A stretch of DNA of 64,000 bases from assembly GCA_947652605.1 (NCBI GenBank), contig OX393578.1, positions 186,001-250,000 of the forward strand. The letters run 5' to 3'. A program made the position numbers and the translations under genes. Every line of letters begins with the position of its first letter. Position 1 is the stretch's first letter. Below the pieces are notes generated by a model. That model did no database searches and was not told where the DNA came from. It saw only the letters and a list, made by a program, of their open reading frames with translations. Source of the stretch: Elmis aenea (Eukaryota; Arthropoda; Insecta; Coleoptera; Elmidae). Positions 49,101 to 61,562 of this stretch are shown here, one piece after another.

Positions 49101-50553
49101 ATTATTAGCCCCTAAATACGATTTTTAATTTTTCGCGAAAAATGGGAAAAGTACAAAGGCTATAGTCTGCACTTTTTTCGACAAAAAAATCGATTTTCTT
49201 AAAACTACAGCAAATGGCTTCAAACTTCTTATACACGTTAGTTATGAGCGAATTAAGGATTATTAGCCCCTAAATACGATTTTTAATTTTTCGCGAAAAA
49301 TGGGAAAAGTACAAAGGCTATAGTCTTTGCACTTTTTTCGACAAAAAAATCGATTTTCTTAAAACTACAGCAAATGGCTTTAAACTTCTTATACAAGTTA
49401 GTTATGAGCGAATTAAGGATTATTAGCCCCTAAATACGATTTTTAATTTTTCGCGAAAAATGGGAAAAGTACAAAGGCTATAGTCTGCACTTTTTTCGAC
49501 AAAAAAATCGATTTTCTTAAAACTACAGCAAATGGCTTCAAACTTCTTATACAAGTTAGTTATGAGCGAATTAAGGATTATTAGCCCCTAAATACGATTT
49601 TTAATTTTTCGCGAAAAGTGGGAAAAGTACAAAGGCTATAGTCTTTGCACTTTTTTCGACAAAAAAATCGATTTTCTTAAAACTACAGCAAATGGCTTCA
49701 AACTTCTTATACAAGTTAGTTATGAGCGAATTAAGGATTATTAGCCCCTAAATACGATTTTTAATTTTTCGCGAAAAATGGGAAAAGTACAAAGGCTATA
49801 GTCTTTGCACTTTTTTCGACAAAAAAATCGATTTTCTTAAAACTACAGCAAATGGCTTCAAACTTCTTATACACGTTAGTTACGAGCAAGTTAAGGATTA
49901 TTAGCCCCTAAATACGATTTTTAATTTTTCGCGAAAAATGGGAAAAGTACAAAGGCTATAGTCTGCACTTTTTTCGACAAAAAAATCGATTTTCTTAAAA
50001 CTACAGCAAATGGCTTCAAACTTCTTATACACATTAGTTATGAGCGAATTAAGGATTATTAGCCCCTAAATACGATTTTTAATTTTTCGTGAAAAATGGG
50101 AAAAGTACAAAGGCTATAGTCTTTGCACTTTTTTCGACAAAAAAATCGATTTTTTTAAAACTATAGCAAATGGCTTCAAACTTCTTAAACACGTTAGTTA
50201 CGAGCAAGTTAAGGATTATTAGCCCCTAAATACGATTTTTAATTTTTCGCGAAAAATGGGAAAAGTACAAAGGCTATAGTCTTTGCACTTTTTTCGACAA
50301 AAAAATCGATTTTCTTAAAACTACAGCAAATGGCTTTAAACTTCTTATACAAGTTAGTTATGAGCGAATAAAAAATCGATTTTTTTAAAACTATAGCAAA
50401 TGGCTTCAAACTTCTTAAACACGTTAGTTACGAGCAAGTTAAGGATTATTAGCCCCTAAATACGATTTTTAATTTTTCGCGAAAAATGGGAAAAGTACAA
50501 AGGCTATAGTCTTTGCACTTTTTTCGACAAAAAAATCGATTTTCTTAAAACTA
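46166..50553. repeat. G array of copy 3 (4388 bp)
   Basis: About 27 monomers in the same order as copy 1, but with the 23-monomer segment once only. The divergent edge monomer is at its left end. Confidence 0.96.
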
Positions 50554-50617
50554 CCCTCGGACCCTCGGACCCTCGGACCCTCGGACTCTCGGACTCTCGG
50601 ACTCTTGGACCCTCGGT
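50554..50617. repeat. (CCCTCGGA)8 tract, copy 4
   Basis: Same eight units at the same junction. Confidence 0.95.
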
Positions 50618-53600
50618 ACAGGCACATTCTGCATTTTTAACGTTATTGCAACGGAGATTCTTGTGTCTGCACTCGACCGTCATTGCAACGGAGAATGTGT
50701 TAGTATTTTTGCCCTACCGGCGAATCGTCGTGATCGGCCCGAGGGATACGCGATCGTTGGATCCGACTGCGAACCGCAAAAACATTTATTCGGATGATGA
50801 AGCCCGAGCGACTTCCGTACTTTTACCGTCATTGCAACGGAGATTCATGTGCTTGCACTCGACCGTCATTGCAACGGAGAATGTGTCTAATTTTGCCCGT
50901 CATAGCAACGGAGAATGTGGCTGTACCTTTAACCGTCAATGCAACGGAGAATGGGCCTGCACGTTTACCAGTATTGCAACGGAGATTCTTGTGTCTGCAT
51001 TCGACCGTCATTGCAACGGAGAATGTGTTTGTACTTTTGCCCGTCATTGCGACCGAGAATGTGCCTGTACCTTTGACCGTCATTGCAACGGAGAATTGGT
51101 CTGCATTTTTAACGTTATTGCAACGGAGATTCTTGTGTCTGCACTCGACCGTCATTGCAACGGAGAATGTGTTAGTATTTTTGCCCGTCATTGCGACCGA
51201 GAATGTGCTTGTACCTTTGACCGTCCTGTGGTATATGAAAGTAGTGGTTGTCAAACCCGGAGGCTGAAATTGAAGCCCGAAGGCTGATTAACCCTAAGGT
51301 TGTTTTTAGAGCAGTGCACAGTGCCTAATACTCAAGACAATAATTTACCCGCAGGTATTATATATTGGCGTCACTAAAGCGACGGAGTGTATAGGAGCTG
51401 AACTCCTGTGGTATGTAAAGGTATATCAAGCCCGAAGGCTGAAATTTATGCCCGAAGGCTGTTAACCCGGAGGTTACTTAAGGTATCGGGGTCTCGCCTC
51501 GCGACAAGACGAATCCCCGAGCTAAGGGCTGTGTCTCAACAGATGCAGCGTGGAAACTGCACTACCGAGTTCCACACCCTGCCAGAACGTAAGTCAGTAG
51601 TATTGGCGTCACTAATTATATGACGAAGCAATTGGCTACCTTATGCTGGAGCAAGCTCCTGTGGTATATGAAAGTAGTGGTTGTCAAGCCCGGAGGCTGA
51701 AATTGAAGCCCGAAGGCTGATTAACCCTAAGGTTGTTTTTAGAGCAACGCACAGTGCCTAATACTCAGACAATAAATTACCCGCAGGTATTATATATTGG
51801 CGTCGCTAAAGCGACGGAGTGTATAGGAGCTGAACTCCTGTGGTATGTAAAGGTATATCAAGCCCGAAGGCTGTTAACCCGGAGGTTACTTAAGGTATCG
51901 GGGTCTCGCCTCGCGACAAGACGAATCCCCGAGCTAAGGGCTGTCTCAACAGATGCAGCGTGGAAACTGCACTACCGAGTTCCACACCCTGCCAGAACGT
52001 AAGTCAGTAGTATTGGCGTCACTAATTATATGACGAAGCAATTGGCTACCTTATGCTGGAGCAAGCTCCTGTGGTATATGAAAGTAGTGGTTGTCAAGCC
52101 CGGAGGCTGAAACTGAAGCCCGAAGGCTGATTAACCCTAAGGTTGTTTTTAGAGCAACGCACAGTGCCTAATATTCGGATGATGTAGCCCGCATTTTGGG
52201 GGCCGTCAAGTCGAAACTTGGCGGACACCCGCGGGCACGTTGTGGTGTTAACAAAAATTGTCGAATGCTTTCGGATACGCCAAGAAGAGACTGGACTCCG
52301 CCGAACGATCGGGAATTTTCGTCGCCTCGCAATATTCGAAACACACACTTATTCCGCTGTGACGCGGGAAAAATCCGTAATCGAAACGGAGACGGTCGCT
52401 CCAGGTACCGCGGTACTATAGACAACTTTACGGCCTAACATGCGCTCAGTCGTCCGCGGACGACGAACGAATTTTTCGCCGGGTCGCTGCGGTGAGGTGT
52501 TCATGTGTCTGCATCTACCGCCGAACCGTCGTGATCGGCCCGAGGGATACGCGATCGTTAGATCCGACTGCGAACCGCAAAAACATTTATTCGGATGATG
52601 AAGCCCGAGCGACTTCCGTACTTTTACCGTCATTGCAACGGAGATTCATGTGCTTGCACTCGACCGTCATTGCAACGGAGAATGTGTTTGTACTTTTGCC
52701 CGTCATTGCGACCGAGAATGTGCCTGTACCTTTGACCGTCATTGCAACGGAGAATTGGTCTGCATTTTTAACGTTATTGCAACGGAGATTCTTGTGTCTG
52801 CATTCGACCGTCATTGCAACGGAGAATGTGTTAGTATTTTTGCCCGTCATTGCGACCGAGAATGTGCTTGTACCTTTGACCGTCCTGTGGTATATGAAAG
52901 TAGTGGTTGTCAAACCCGGAGGCTGAAATTGAAGCCCGAAGGCTGATTAACCCTAAGGTTGTTTTTATAGCAGTGCACAGTGCCTAATACTCAAGACAAT
53001 AATTTACCCGCAGGTATTATATATTGGCGTCGCTAAAGCGACGGAGTGTATAGGAGCTGAACTCCTGTGGTATGTAAAGGTATATCAAGCCCGAAGGCTG
53101 TTAACCCGGAGGTTACTTAAGGTATCGGGGTCTCGCCTCGCGACAAGACGAATCCCCGAGCTAAGGGCTGTCTCAACAGATGCAGCGTGGAAACTGCACT
53201 ACCGAGTTCCACACCCTGCCAGAACGTAAGTCAGTAGTATTGGCGTCACTAATTATATGACGAAGCAATTGGCTACCTTATGCTGGAGTAAGCTCCTGTG
53301 GTATATGAAAGTAGTGGTTGTCAAGCCCGGAGGCTGAAATTGAAGCCCGAAGGCTGATTAACCCTAAGGTTGTTTTTAGAGCAACGCACAGTGCCTAATA
53401 TTCGGATGATGTAGCCCGCATTTTGGGGGCCGTCAAGTCGAAACTTGGCGGACACCCGCGGGCACGTTGTGGTGTTAACAAAAATTGTCGAATGCTTTCG
53501 GATACGCCAAGAAGAGACTGGACTCCGCCGAACGATCGGGAATTTTCGTCGCCTCGCAATATTCGAAACACGCACTTATTCCGCTGTGACGCGGGAAAAA

Positions 53601-55636
53601 TCCGTAATCGAAACGGAGACGGTCGCTCCAGGTACCGCGGTACTATAGACAACTTTACGGCCTAACATGCGCTCAGTCGTCCGCGGACGACGAACGAATT
53701 TTTCGCCGGGTCGCCGCGGTGAGGTGTTCATGTGTCTGCATCTACCGCCGAACCGTCGTGATCGGCCCGAGGGATACGCGATCGTTAGATCCGACTGCGA
53801 ACCGCAAAAACATTTATTCGGATGATGAAGCCCGAGCGACTTCCGTACTTTTACCGTCATTGCAACGGAGATTCATGTGCTTGCACTCGACCGTCATTGC
53901 AACGGAGAATGTGTCTACTTTTGCCCGTCATAGCAACGGAGAATGTGGCTGTACCTTTAACCGTCAATGCAACGGAGAATGGGCCTGCACGTTTACCAGT
54001 ATTGCAACGGAGATTCTTGTGTCTGCATTCGACCGTCATTGCAACGGAGAATGTGTTTGTGCTTTTGCCCGTCATTGCGACCGAGAATGTGCCTGTACCT
54101 TTGACCGTCATTGCAACGGAGAATTGGTCTGCATATTTAACGTTATTGCAACGGAGATTCTTGTGTCTGCACTCGACCGTCATTGCAACGGAGAATGTGT
54201 TAGTATTTTTGCCCGTCATTGCGACCGAGAATGTGCTTGTACCTTTGACCGTCCTGTGGTATATGAAAGTAGTGGTTGTCAAACCCGGAGGCTGATTAAC
54301 CCTAAGGTTGTTTTTAGAGCAGTGCACAGTGCCTAATACTCAGACAATAATTTACCCGCAGGTATTATATATTGGCGTCACTAAAGCGACGGAGTGTATA
54401 GGAGCTGAACTCCTGTGGTATGTAAAGGTATATCAAGCCCGAAGGCTGAAATTTATGCCCGAAGGCTGTTAACCCGGAGGTTACTTAAGGTATCGGGGTC
54501 TCGCCTCGCGACAAGACGAATCCCCGAGCTAAGGGCTGTGTCTCAACAGATGCAGCGTGGAAACTGCACTACCGAGTTCCACACCCTGCCAGAACGTAAG
54601 TCAGTAGTATTGGCGTCACTAATTATATGACGAAGCAATTGGCTACCTTATGCTGGAGCAAGCTCCTGTGGTATATGAAAGTAGTGGTTGTCAAACCCGG
54701 AGGCTGAAATTGAAGCCCGAAGGCTGATTAACCCTAAGGTTGTTTTTAGAGCAACGCACAGTGCCTAATACTCAGACAATAAATTACCCGCAGGTATTAT
54801 ATATTGGCGTCGCTAAAGCGACGGAGTGTATAGGAGCTGAACTCCTGTGGTATGTAAAGGTATATCAAGCCCGAAGGCTGTTAACCCGGAGGTTACTTAA
54901 GGTATCGGGGTCTCGCCTCGCGACAAGACGAATCCCCGAGCTAAGGGCTGTCTCAACAGATGCAGCGTGGAAACTGCACTACCGAGTTCCACACCCTGCC
55001 AGAACGTAAGTCAGTAGTATTGGCGTCACTAATTATATGACGAAGCAATTGGCTACCTTATATGCTGGAGCAAGCTCCTGTGGTATATGAAAGTAGTGGT
55101 CGTCAAGCCCGGAGGCTGAAACTGAAGCCCGAAGGCTGATTAACCCTAAGGTTGTTTTTAGAGCAACGCACAGTGCCTAATATTCGGATGATGTAGCCCG
55201 CATTTTGGGGGCCGTCAAGTCGAAACTTGGCGGACACCCGCGGGCACGTTGTGGTGTTAACAAAAATTGTCGTATGCTTTCGGATACGCCAAGGAGAGAC
55301 TGGACTCCGCCGAACGATCGGGAATTTTCGTCGCCTCGCAATATTCGAAACACGCACTTATTCCGCTGTGACGCGGGAAAAATCCGTAATCGAAACGGAG
55401 ACGGTCGCTCCAGGTACCGCGGTACTATAGACAACTTTACGGCCTAACATGCGCTCAGTCGTCCGCGGACGACGAACGAATTTTTCGCCGGGTCGCCGCG
55501 GTGAGGTGTTCATGTGTCTGCATCTACCGCCGAACCGTCGTGATCGGCCCGAGGGATACGCGATCGTTGGATCCGACTGCGAACCGCAAAAACATTTTTT
55601 CGGATGATGAAGCCCGAGCGACTTCCGTACTTTTAC
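50618..55636. repeat. Complex block of copy 4
   Basis: Left fragment 50618-50826; 36-bp arrays 50827-51221, 52628-52880 and 53855-54249; C blocks 51222-52173, 52881-53400 and 54250-55182; D blocks 52174-52627, 53401-53854 and 55183-55636. Two private substitutions noticed: T at 54024 (GTGTCTGCATTC for GTGTCCGCATTC) and C at 55101 (GTGGTCGTCAAG for GTGGTTGTCAAG). Confidence 0.92.
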
Positions 55637-58060
55637 CGTCATTGCAACGGAGATTCATGTGCTTGCACTCGACCGTCATTGCAACGGAGAATGTGTTAGT
55701 GGTATTCATGTGTCCGCACCTACCGGCAATCCGTCGTGATCGGCCCGAGGGATACGCGATCGTTGGATCCGACTGCAAACCGCAAAAACATTTATTCGGA
55801 TGATGACGCCCGAGCGACCTCGGTATTTTAAAGGAACTTTTTCGGACGGCCGTGGATGATTACCAAAGAGTTCTCAAATTTTGCTTCTTAGACGTAGTCG
55901 GATGCGCTATTCTTTTAGCTACATGTCGAACACCGGATAAAAATTTTCTCACCGCAATTAACGGAGTTATGAATATTTTTGTAGACCGAGATGTTTTTAT
56001 CGCCGGGTCGCCGAGACGTTGTGGTATTCATGTGTCCGCACCTACCGGCGATTCGTCGTGATCGGCCCGAGGGATACGCGATCGTTGGATCCGACTGCGA
56101 ACCGCAAAAACATTTATTCGGATGATGAAGCCCGAGCGACTTCCGTACTTTTACCGTCATTGCAACGGAGATTCATGTGCTTGCACTCGACCGTCATTGC
56201 AACGGAGAATGTGTTAGTGGTATTCATGTGTCCGCACCTACCGGCAATCCGCCGTGATCGGCCCGAGGGATACGCGATCGTTGGATCCGACTGCAAACCG
56301 CAAAAACATTTATTCGGATGATGACGCCCGAGCGACCTCGGTATTTTAAAGGAACTTTTTCGGACGGCCGTGGATGATTACCAAAGAGTTCTCAAATTTT
56401 GCTTCTTAGACGTAGTCGGATGCGCTATTCTTTTAGCTACATGTCGAACACCGGATAAAAATTTTCTCACCGCAATTAACGGAGTTATGAATATTTTTGT
56501 AGACCGAGATGTTTTTATCGCCGGGTCGCCGAGACGTTGTGGTATTCATGTGTCCGCACCTACCGGCGATTCGTCGTGATCGGCCCGAGGGATACGCGAT
56601 CGTTGGATCCGACTGCGAACCGCAAAAACATTTATTCGGATGATGAAGCCCGAGCGACTTCCGTACTTTTACCGTCATTGCAACGGAGATTCATGTGCTT
56701 GCACTCGACCGTCATTGCAACGGAGAATGTGTTAGTGGTATTCATGTGTCCGCACCTACCGGCAATCCGTCGTGATCGGCCCGAGGGATACGCGATCGTT
56801 GGATCCGACTGCAAACCGCAAAAACATTTATTCGGATGATGACGCCCGAGCGACCTCGGTATTTTAAAGGAACTTTTTCGGACGGCCGTGGATGATTACC
56901 AAAGAGTTCTCAAATTTTGCTTCTTAGACGTAGTCGGATGCGCTATTCTTTTAGCTACATGTCGAACACCGGATAAAAATTATCTCACCGCAATTAACGG
57001 AGTTATGAATATTTTTGTAGACCGAGATGTTTTTATCGCCGGGTCGCCGAGACGTTGTGGTATTCATGTGTCCGCACCTACCGGCGATTCGTCGTGATCG
57101 GCCCGAGGGATACGCGATCGTTGGATCCGACTGCGAACCGCAAAAACATTTATTCGGATGATGACGCCCGAGCGACCTCGGTATTTTAAAGGAACTTTTT
57201 CGGACGGCCGTGGATGATTACCAAAGAGTTCTCAAATTTTGCTTCTTAGACGTAGTCGGATGAGCTATTCTTTTAGCTACATGTCGAACACCAGATAAAA
57301 ATTTTCTCACCGCAATTAACGGAGTTATGAATATCTTTGTAGACCGAGATGTTTTTATCGCCGGGTCGCCGAGACGTTGTGGTATTCATGTGTCCGCACC
57401 TACCGGCGATTCGTCGTGATCGGCCCGAGGGATACGCGATCGTTGGATCCGACTGCGAACCGCAAAAACATTTATTCGGATGATGACGCCCGAGCGACCT
57501 CGGTATTTTAAAGGAACTTTTTCGGACGGCCGTGGATGATTACCAAAAAGTTCTCAAATTTTGCTTCTTAGACGTAGTCGGATGCGCTATTCTTTTAGCT
57601 ACATGTCGAACACCGGATAAAAATTTTCTCACCGCAATTAACGGAGTTATGAATATTTTTGTAGACCGAGATGTTTTTATCGCCGGGTCGCCGAGACGTT
57701 GTGGTATTCATGTGTCCGCACCTACCGGCGATTCGTCGTGATCGGCCCGAGGGATACGCGATCGTTGGATCCGACTGCGAACCGCAAAAACATTTATTCG
57801 GATGATGAAGCCCGAGCGACTTCCGTACTTTTACCGTCATTGCAACGGAGATTCATGTGCTTGCACTCGACCGTCATTGCAACGGAGAATGTGTTAGTGG
57901 TATTCATGTGTCCGCACCTACCGGCAATTCGTCGTGATCGGCCCAAGGGATACGCGATCGTTGGATCCGACTGCAAACCGCAAAAACATTTATTCGGATG
58001 ATGACGCCCGAGCGACCTCGGTATTTTAAAGGAACTTTTTCGGACGGCCGTGGTTGATTA
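55637..58060. repeat. E block of copy 4
   Basis: Anchors at 55852, 56370, 56888, 57210 and 57532. Same unit order and same stop in the fourth unit. Confidence 0.92.
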
Positions 58061-61000
58061 CCTTCATCTCCTTCATCTCCTCCTTCATCTCCTCCATCAT
58101 CTCCTCCTTCATCTCCTCCTTCATCTCCTCCTTCATCTGCTCCTTCATCTGCTCCTTCATCTGCTCCTTCATCTGCTCCTTCATCTGCTCCTTCATATCC
58201 TCCTTCATCTACTTCATCTCCTCCTTCATCTCCTCCTTCATCTCCTCCTTCATCTCCTCCTTCATCTCCTCCTTCATCTCCTCCTTCATCTCCTTCTTCA
58301 TCTCCTCCTTCATCTCCTCCTTCATCTCCTGCTTCATCTCCTCCTTCATCTCCTCCTTCATCTCCTCCTTCGTCTCCTCTTTCATCTCCTCCTTCATCTC
58401 CTCCTTCATCTCCTCCTTCACCTCCTCCTTCATCTCCTACTTCATCTCCTCCTTCATCTCCTCCTTCATCTCCTCCTTCATCTCCTACTTCATTTCCTCC
58501 TTCATCTCCTCCTTCATCTCCTCCTTCATCTCCTCCTTCATCTCCTCCTTCATCTCCTCCTTCATCTCCTCCTTCATCTCCTCCTTCATCTCCTCCTTCA
58601 TCTCCATCTCCTCCTTCATCTCCTCCTTCATCTCTTTTTTCATCTCCTCCTTCATCTACTCCTTCATCTCCTCCTTCATCTCCTCCTTCATCTCCTCCTT
58701 CATCTCCTCCTTCATCTCCTCCTTCATCTCCTTCTTCATCTCCTCCTTCATCTCCTCCTTCATCTCCTGCTTCATCTCCTCCTTCATCTCCTCCTTCATC
58801 TCCTCCTTCACCTCCTCCTTCATCTCCTACTTCATCTCCTCCTTCATCTCCTCCTTCATCTCCTACTTCATCTCCTCCTTCATCTCCTCCTTCATCTCCT
58901 CCTTCATCTCCTCCTTCATCTCCTCCTTGATCTCCTCCTTGATCTCCTCCTTCATCTCCTCCTTCATCTCCTCCTTCATCTCCTCCTTCATCTCCTCCTT
59001 CATCTCCTCCTTCATCTCCTCCTTCATCTCCTCCTTCATCTCCTCCTTCATCTCCTCCTTCATCTCCTTCTTCATCTCCTCCTTCTTCTCCTCCTTCATC
59101 TCCTCCTTCATCTCCTCCTTCATCTCCTCCTTCATCTCCTCCTTCATCTCCTCCTTAATCTCCTCCTTCATCTCCTCCTTTATCTCCTCGTTCATCTCCT
59201 CCTTCATCTCCTCCTTCATCTCTTCCTTCATCTCCTCCTTCATCTCCTCCTTCATCTCCTGCTTCTTCTCCTGCTTTATCTCCTGCTTCATCTCCTGCTT
59301 TATCTCCTGCTTCATCTCCTCCTTCATCTCCTCCTTCATCTCCTCCTTCATCTCCTCCTTCATCTCCTCCTTCATCTCCTCCTTTATCTCTTCCTTCATC
59401 TCCTCTTTCATCTCCTCCTTCATCTCCTCCTTCATCTCCTCCTTCATCTCCTCCTTTATCTCTTCCTTCATCTCCTCCTTCATCTCCTCCTTCATCTCCT
59501 CCTCCATCTCCTCCTTCATCTCCTCCTTCATCTCCTACATCTCCTCCTTCTTCTCCTCCTTCATCTCCTCCTTTATCTCCTCCTTCATCTCCTCCATCTC
59601 CTCTATCTCCTCCTTAATCTCCTCCTTCATCTCCTTCTTCATCTCTTCCTTCATCTCCTCCTTGATCATCTCCTTCATCTCCTCCTTGATCATCTCCTTC
59701 ATCTCCTCCTTCATCTCCTCCTTCATCTCCTCCTTCATCTCCTCCTTCATCTCCTCCTTCATCTCCTTCTTCATCTTCTCCTTCATCTCCTCCTTTATCT
59801 CTTCGTTCATCTCCTCCTTCATCTCCTGCTTCTTCTCCTGCTTTATCTCCTGCTTCATCTCCTCCTTCATCTCCTTCTTCATCTTCTCCTTCATCTCCTC
59901 CTTTATCTCTTCGTTCATCTCCTCCTTCATCTCCTGCTTCTTCTCCTGCTTTATCTCCTCCTTCATCTCCTCCTTCATCTCCTCCTTCATCTCTTCCTTC
60001 ATCTCCTCCTTCATCTCCTCCTTCATCTCCTGCTTCTTCTCCTGCTTTATCTCCTGCTTCATCTCCTGCTTTATCTCCTGCTTCATCTCCTCCTTCATCT
60101 CCTCCATCTCCTCCTTGATCTGTTCCTTCATCTCCTCCTTCATCTCTTCCTTCATCTCCTCCTTGATCATCTCCTTCATCTCCTCCTTCATCTCCTCCTT
60201 CATCTCCTCCTTCATCTCCTCCTTCATCTCTTCCTTCATCTCCTCCTTCATCTCCTCCTTCATCTCCTGCTTCTTCTCCTGCTATATCTCCTGCTTCATC
60301 TCCTGCTTTATCTCCTGCTTCATCTCCTCCTTCATCTCCTCCTTCATCTCCTCCTTCATCTCCTCCTTCATCTCCTCCTTCATCTCCTCCTTCATCTCCT
60401 CCTTTATCTCTTCCTTCATCTCCTCCTTCATCTCCTCCTTCATCTCCTCCTTCATCTCCTCCTTCATCTCCTCCTTCATCTCCTTCATCTCCTCCTTCAT
60501 CTCCTCCTTGATCTCCTCCTTGATCTCCTCCTTCATCTCCTCCTTCATCTCCTCCTTCATCTCCTCCTTCATCTCCTCCTTCATCTCCTTCATCTCCTTC
60601 ATCTCCTCCTTCATCTCCTCCTTCATCTCCTCCTTCATCCCCTCCTTCATCTCCTTCATCTCCTCCTTCTTCTCCTCCTACATCTCCTCCTTTATCTCCT
60701 CCTTCATCTCCTCCATCTCCTCCATCTCCTCCTTGATCTCCTCCTTCATCTCCTCCTTCATCTCTTCCTTCATCTCCTCCTTGATCATCTCCTTCATCTC
60801 CTCCTTCATCTCCTCCTTTATCTCCTCCTTCATCTCCTCCTTCATTTCCTCCTTCATCTCCTGCTTCTTCTCCTGCTTTATCTCCTGCTTCATCTCCTGC
60901 TTTATCTCCTGCTTCATCTCCTCCTTCATCTCCTCATTTATCTCTTCGTTCATCTCCTCCTTCATCTCCTGCTTCTTCTCCTGCTTTATCTCCTGCTTCA

Positions 61001-61562
61001 TCTCCTGCTTTATCTCCTGCTTCATCTCCTCCTTCATCTCCTCCTTCATCTCCTCCTTTATCTCCTCCTTCATCTCCTCCTTCATCTCCTCCTTCATCTC
61101 CTCCTTCATCTCCTCCTTCATCTCCTCCTTCATCTCCTCCTTCATCTCCTCCTTCATCTCCTCCTTTATCTCCTCCTTCATCTCCTCCTTTATCTCTTCG
61201 TTCATCTCCTCCTTCATCTCCTGCTTCTTCTCCTGCTTTATCTCCTGCTTCATCTCCTGCTTTATCTCCTGCTTCATCTCCTCCTTCATCTCCTTCTTCA
61301 TCTCCTCTTTCATCTCCTCCTTCATCTCCTCCTTCATCTCCTCCTTCATCTCCTCCTTCATCTCCTCCTTTATCTCCTTCTTCATCTCCTCCTTCATCTC
61401 CTCCTTCATCTCCTCCTTCATGTCCTCCTTCATCTCCTCCTTCATCTTCTCCTTCATCTCCTCCTTCATCTCCTCCTTCATCTCCTTCATCTCCTCCTTC
61501 GTCTTTTCCTTCTTCTTCTCCTTCATCTCCTCCTTCATCTCGACCTTCTCCTTCATCTCCTT
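58061..61562. repeat. F array of copy 4 (3502 bp)
   Basis: 24 bp longer than copies 1 and 3, that is two 12-bp units net. It shares the five CTGCTCCTTCAT-type units near 58136 with copy 2 and the CTACATCTCC stop near 59534 with copies 1 and 3, so it is a mosaic of the two forms. Confidence 0.95.

Larger units (their letters stand above)
35181..50553. repeat. Higher-order repeat, copy 3 (15373 bp)
   Basis: All landmarks lie 34690 bp after copy 1 through the complex block, E, F and the first eight or so G monomers. It lacks the 3673-bp duplication. I noticed no substitution against copy 1 in the complex block or F, although I did not align every base. Confidence 0.97.
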
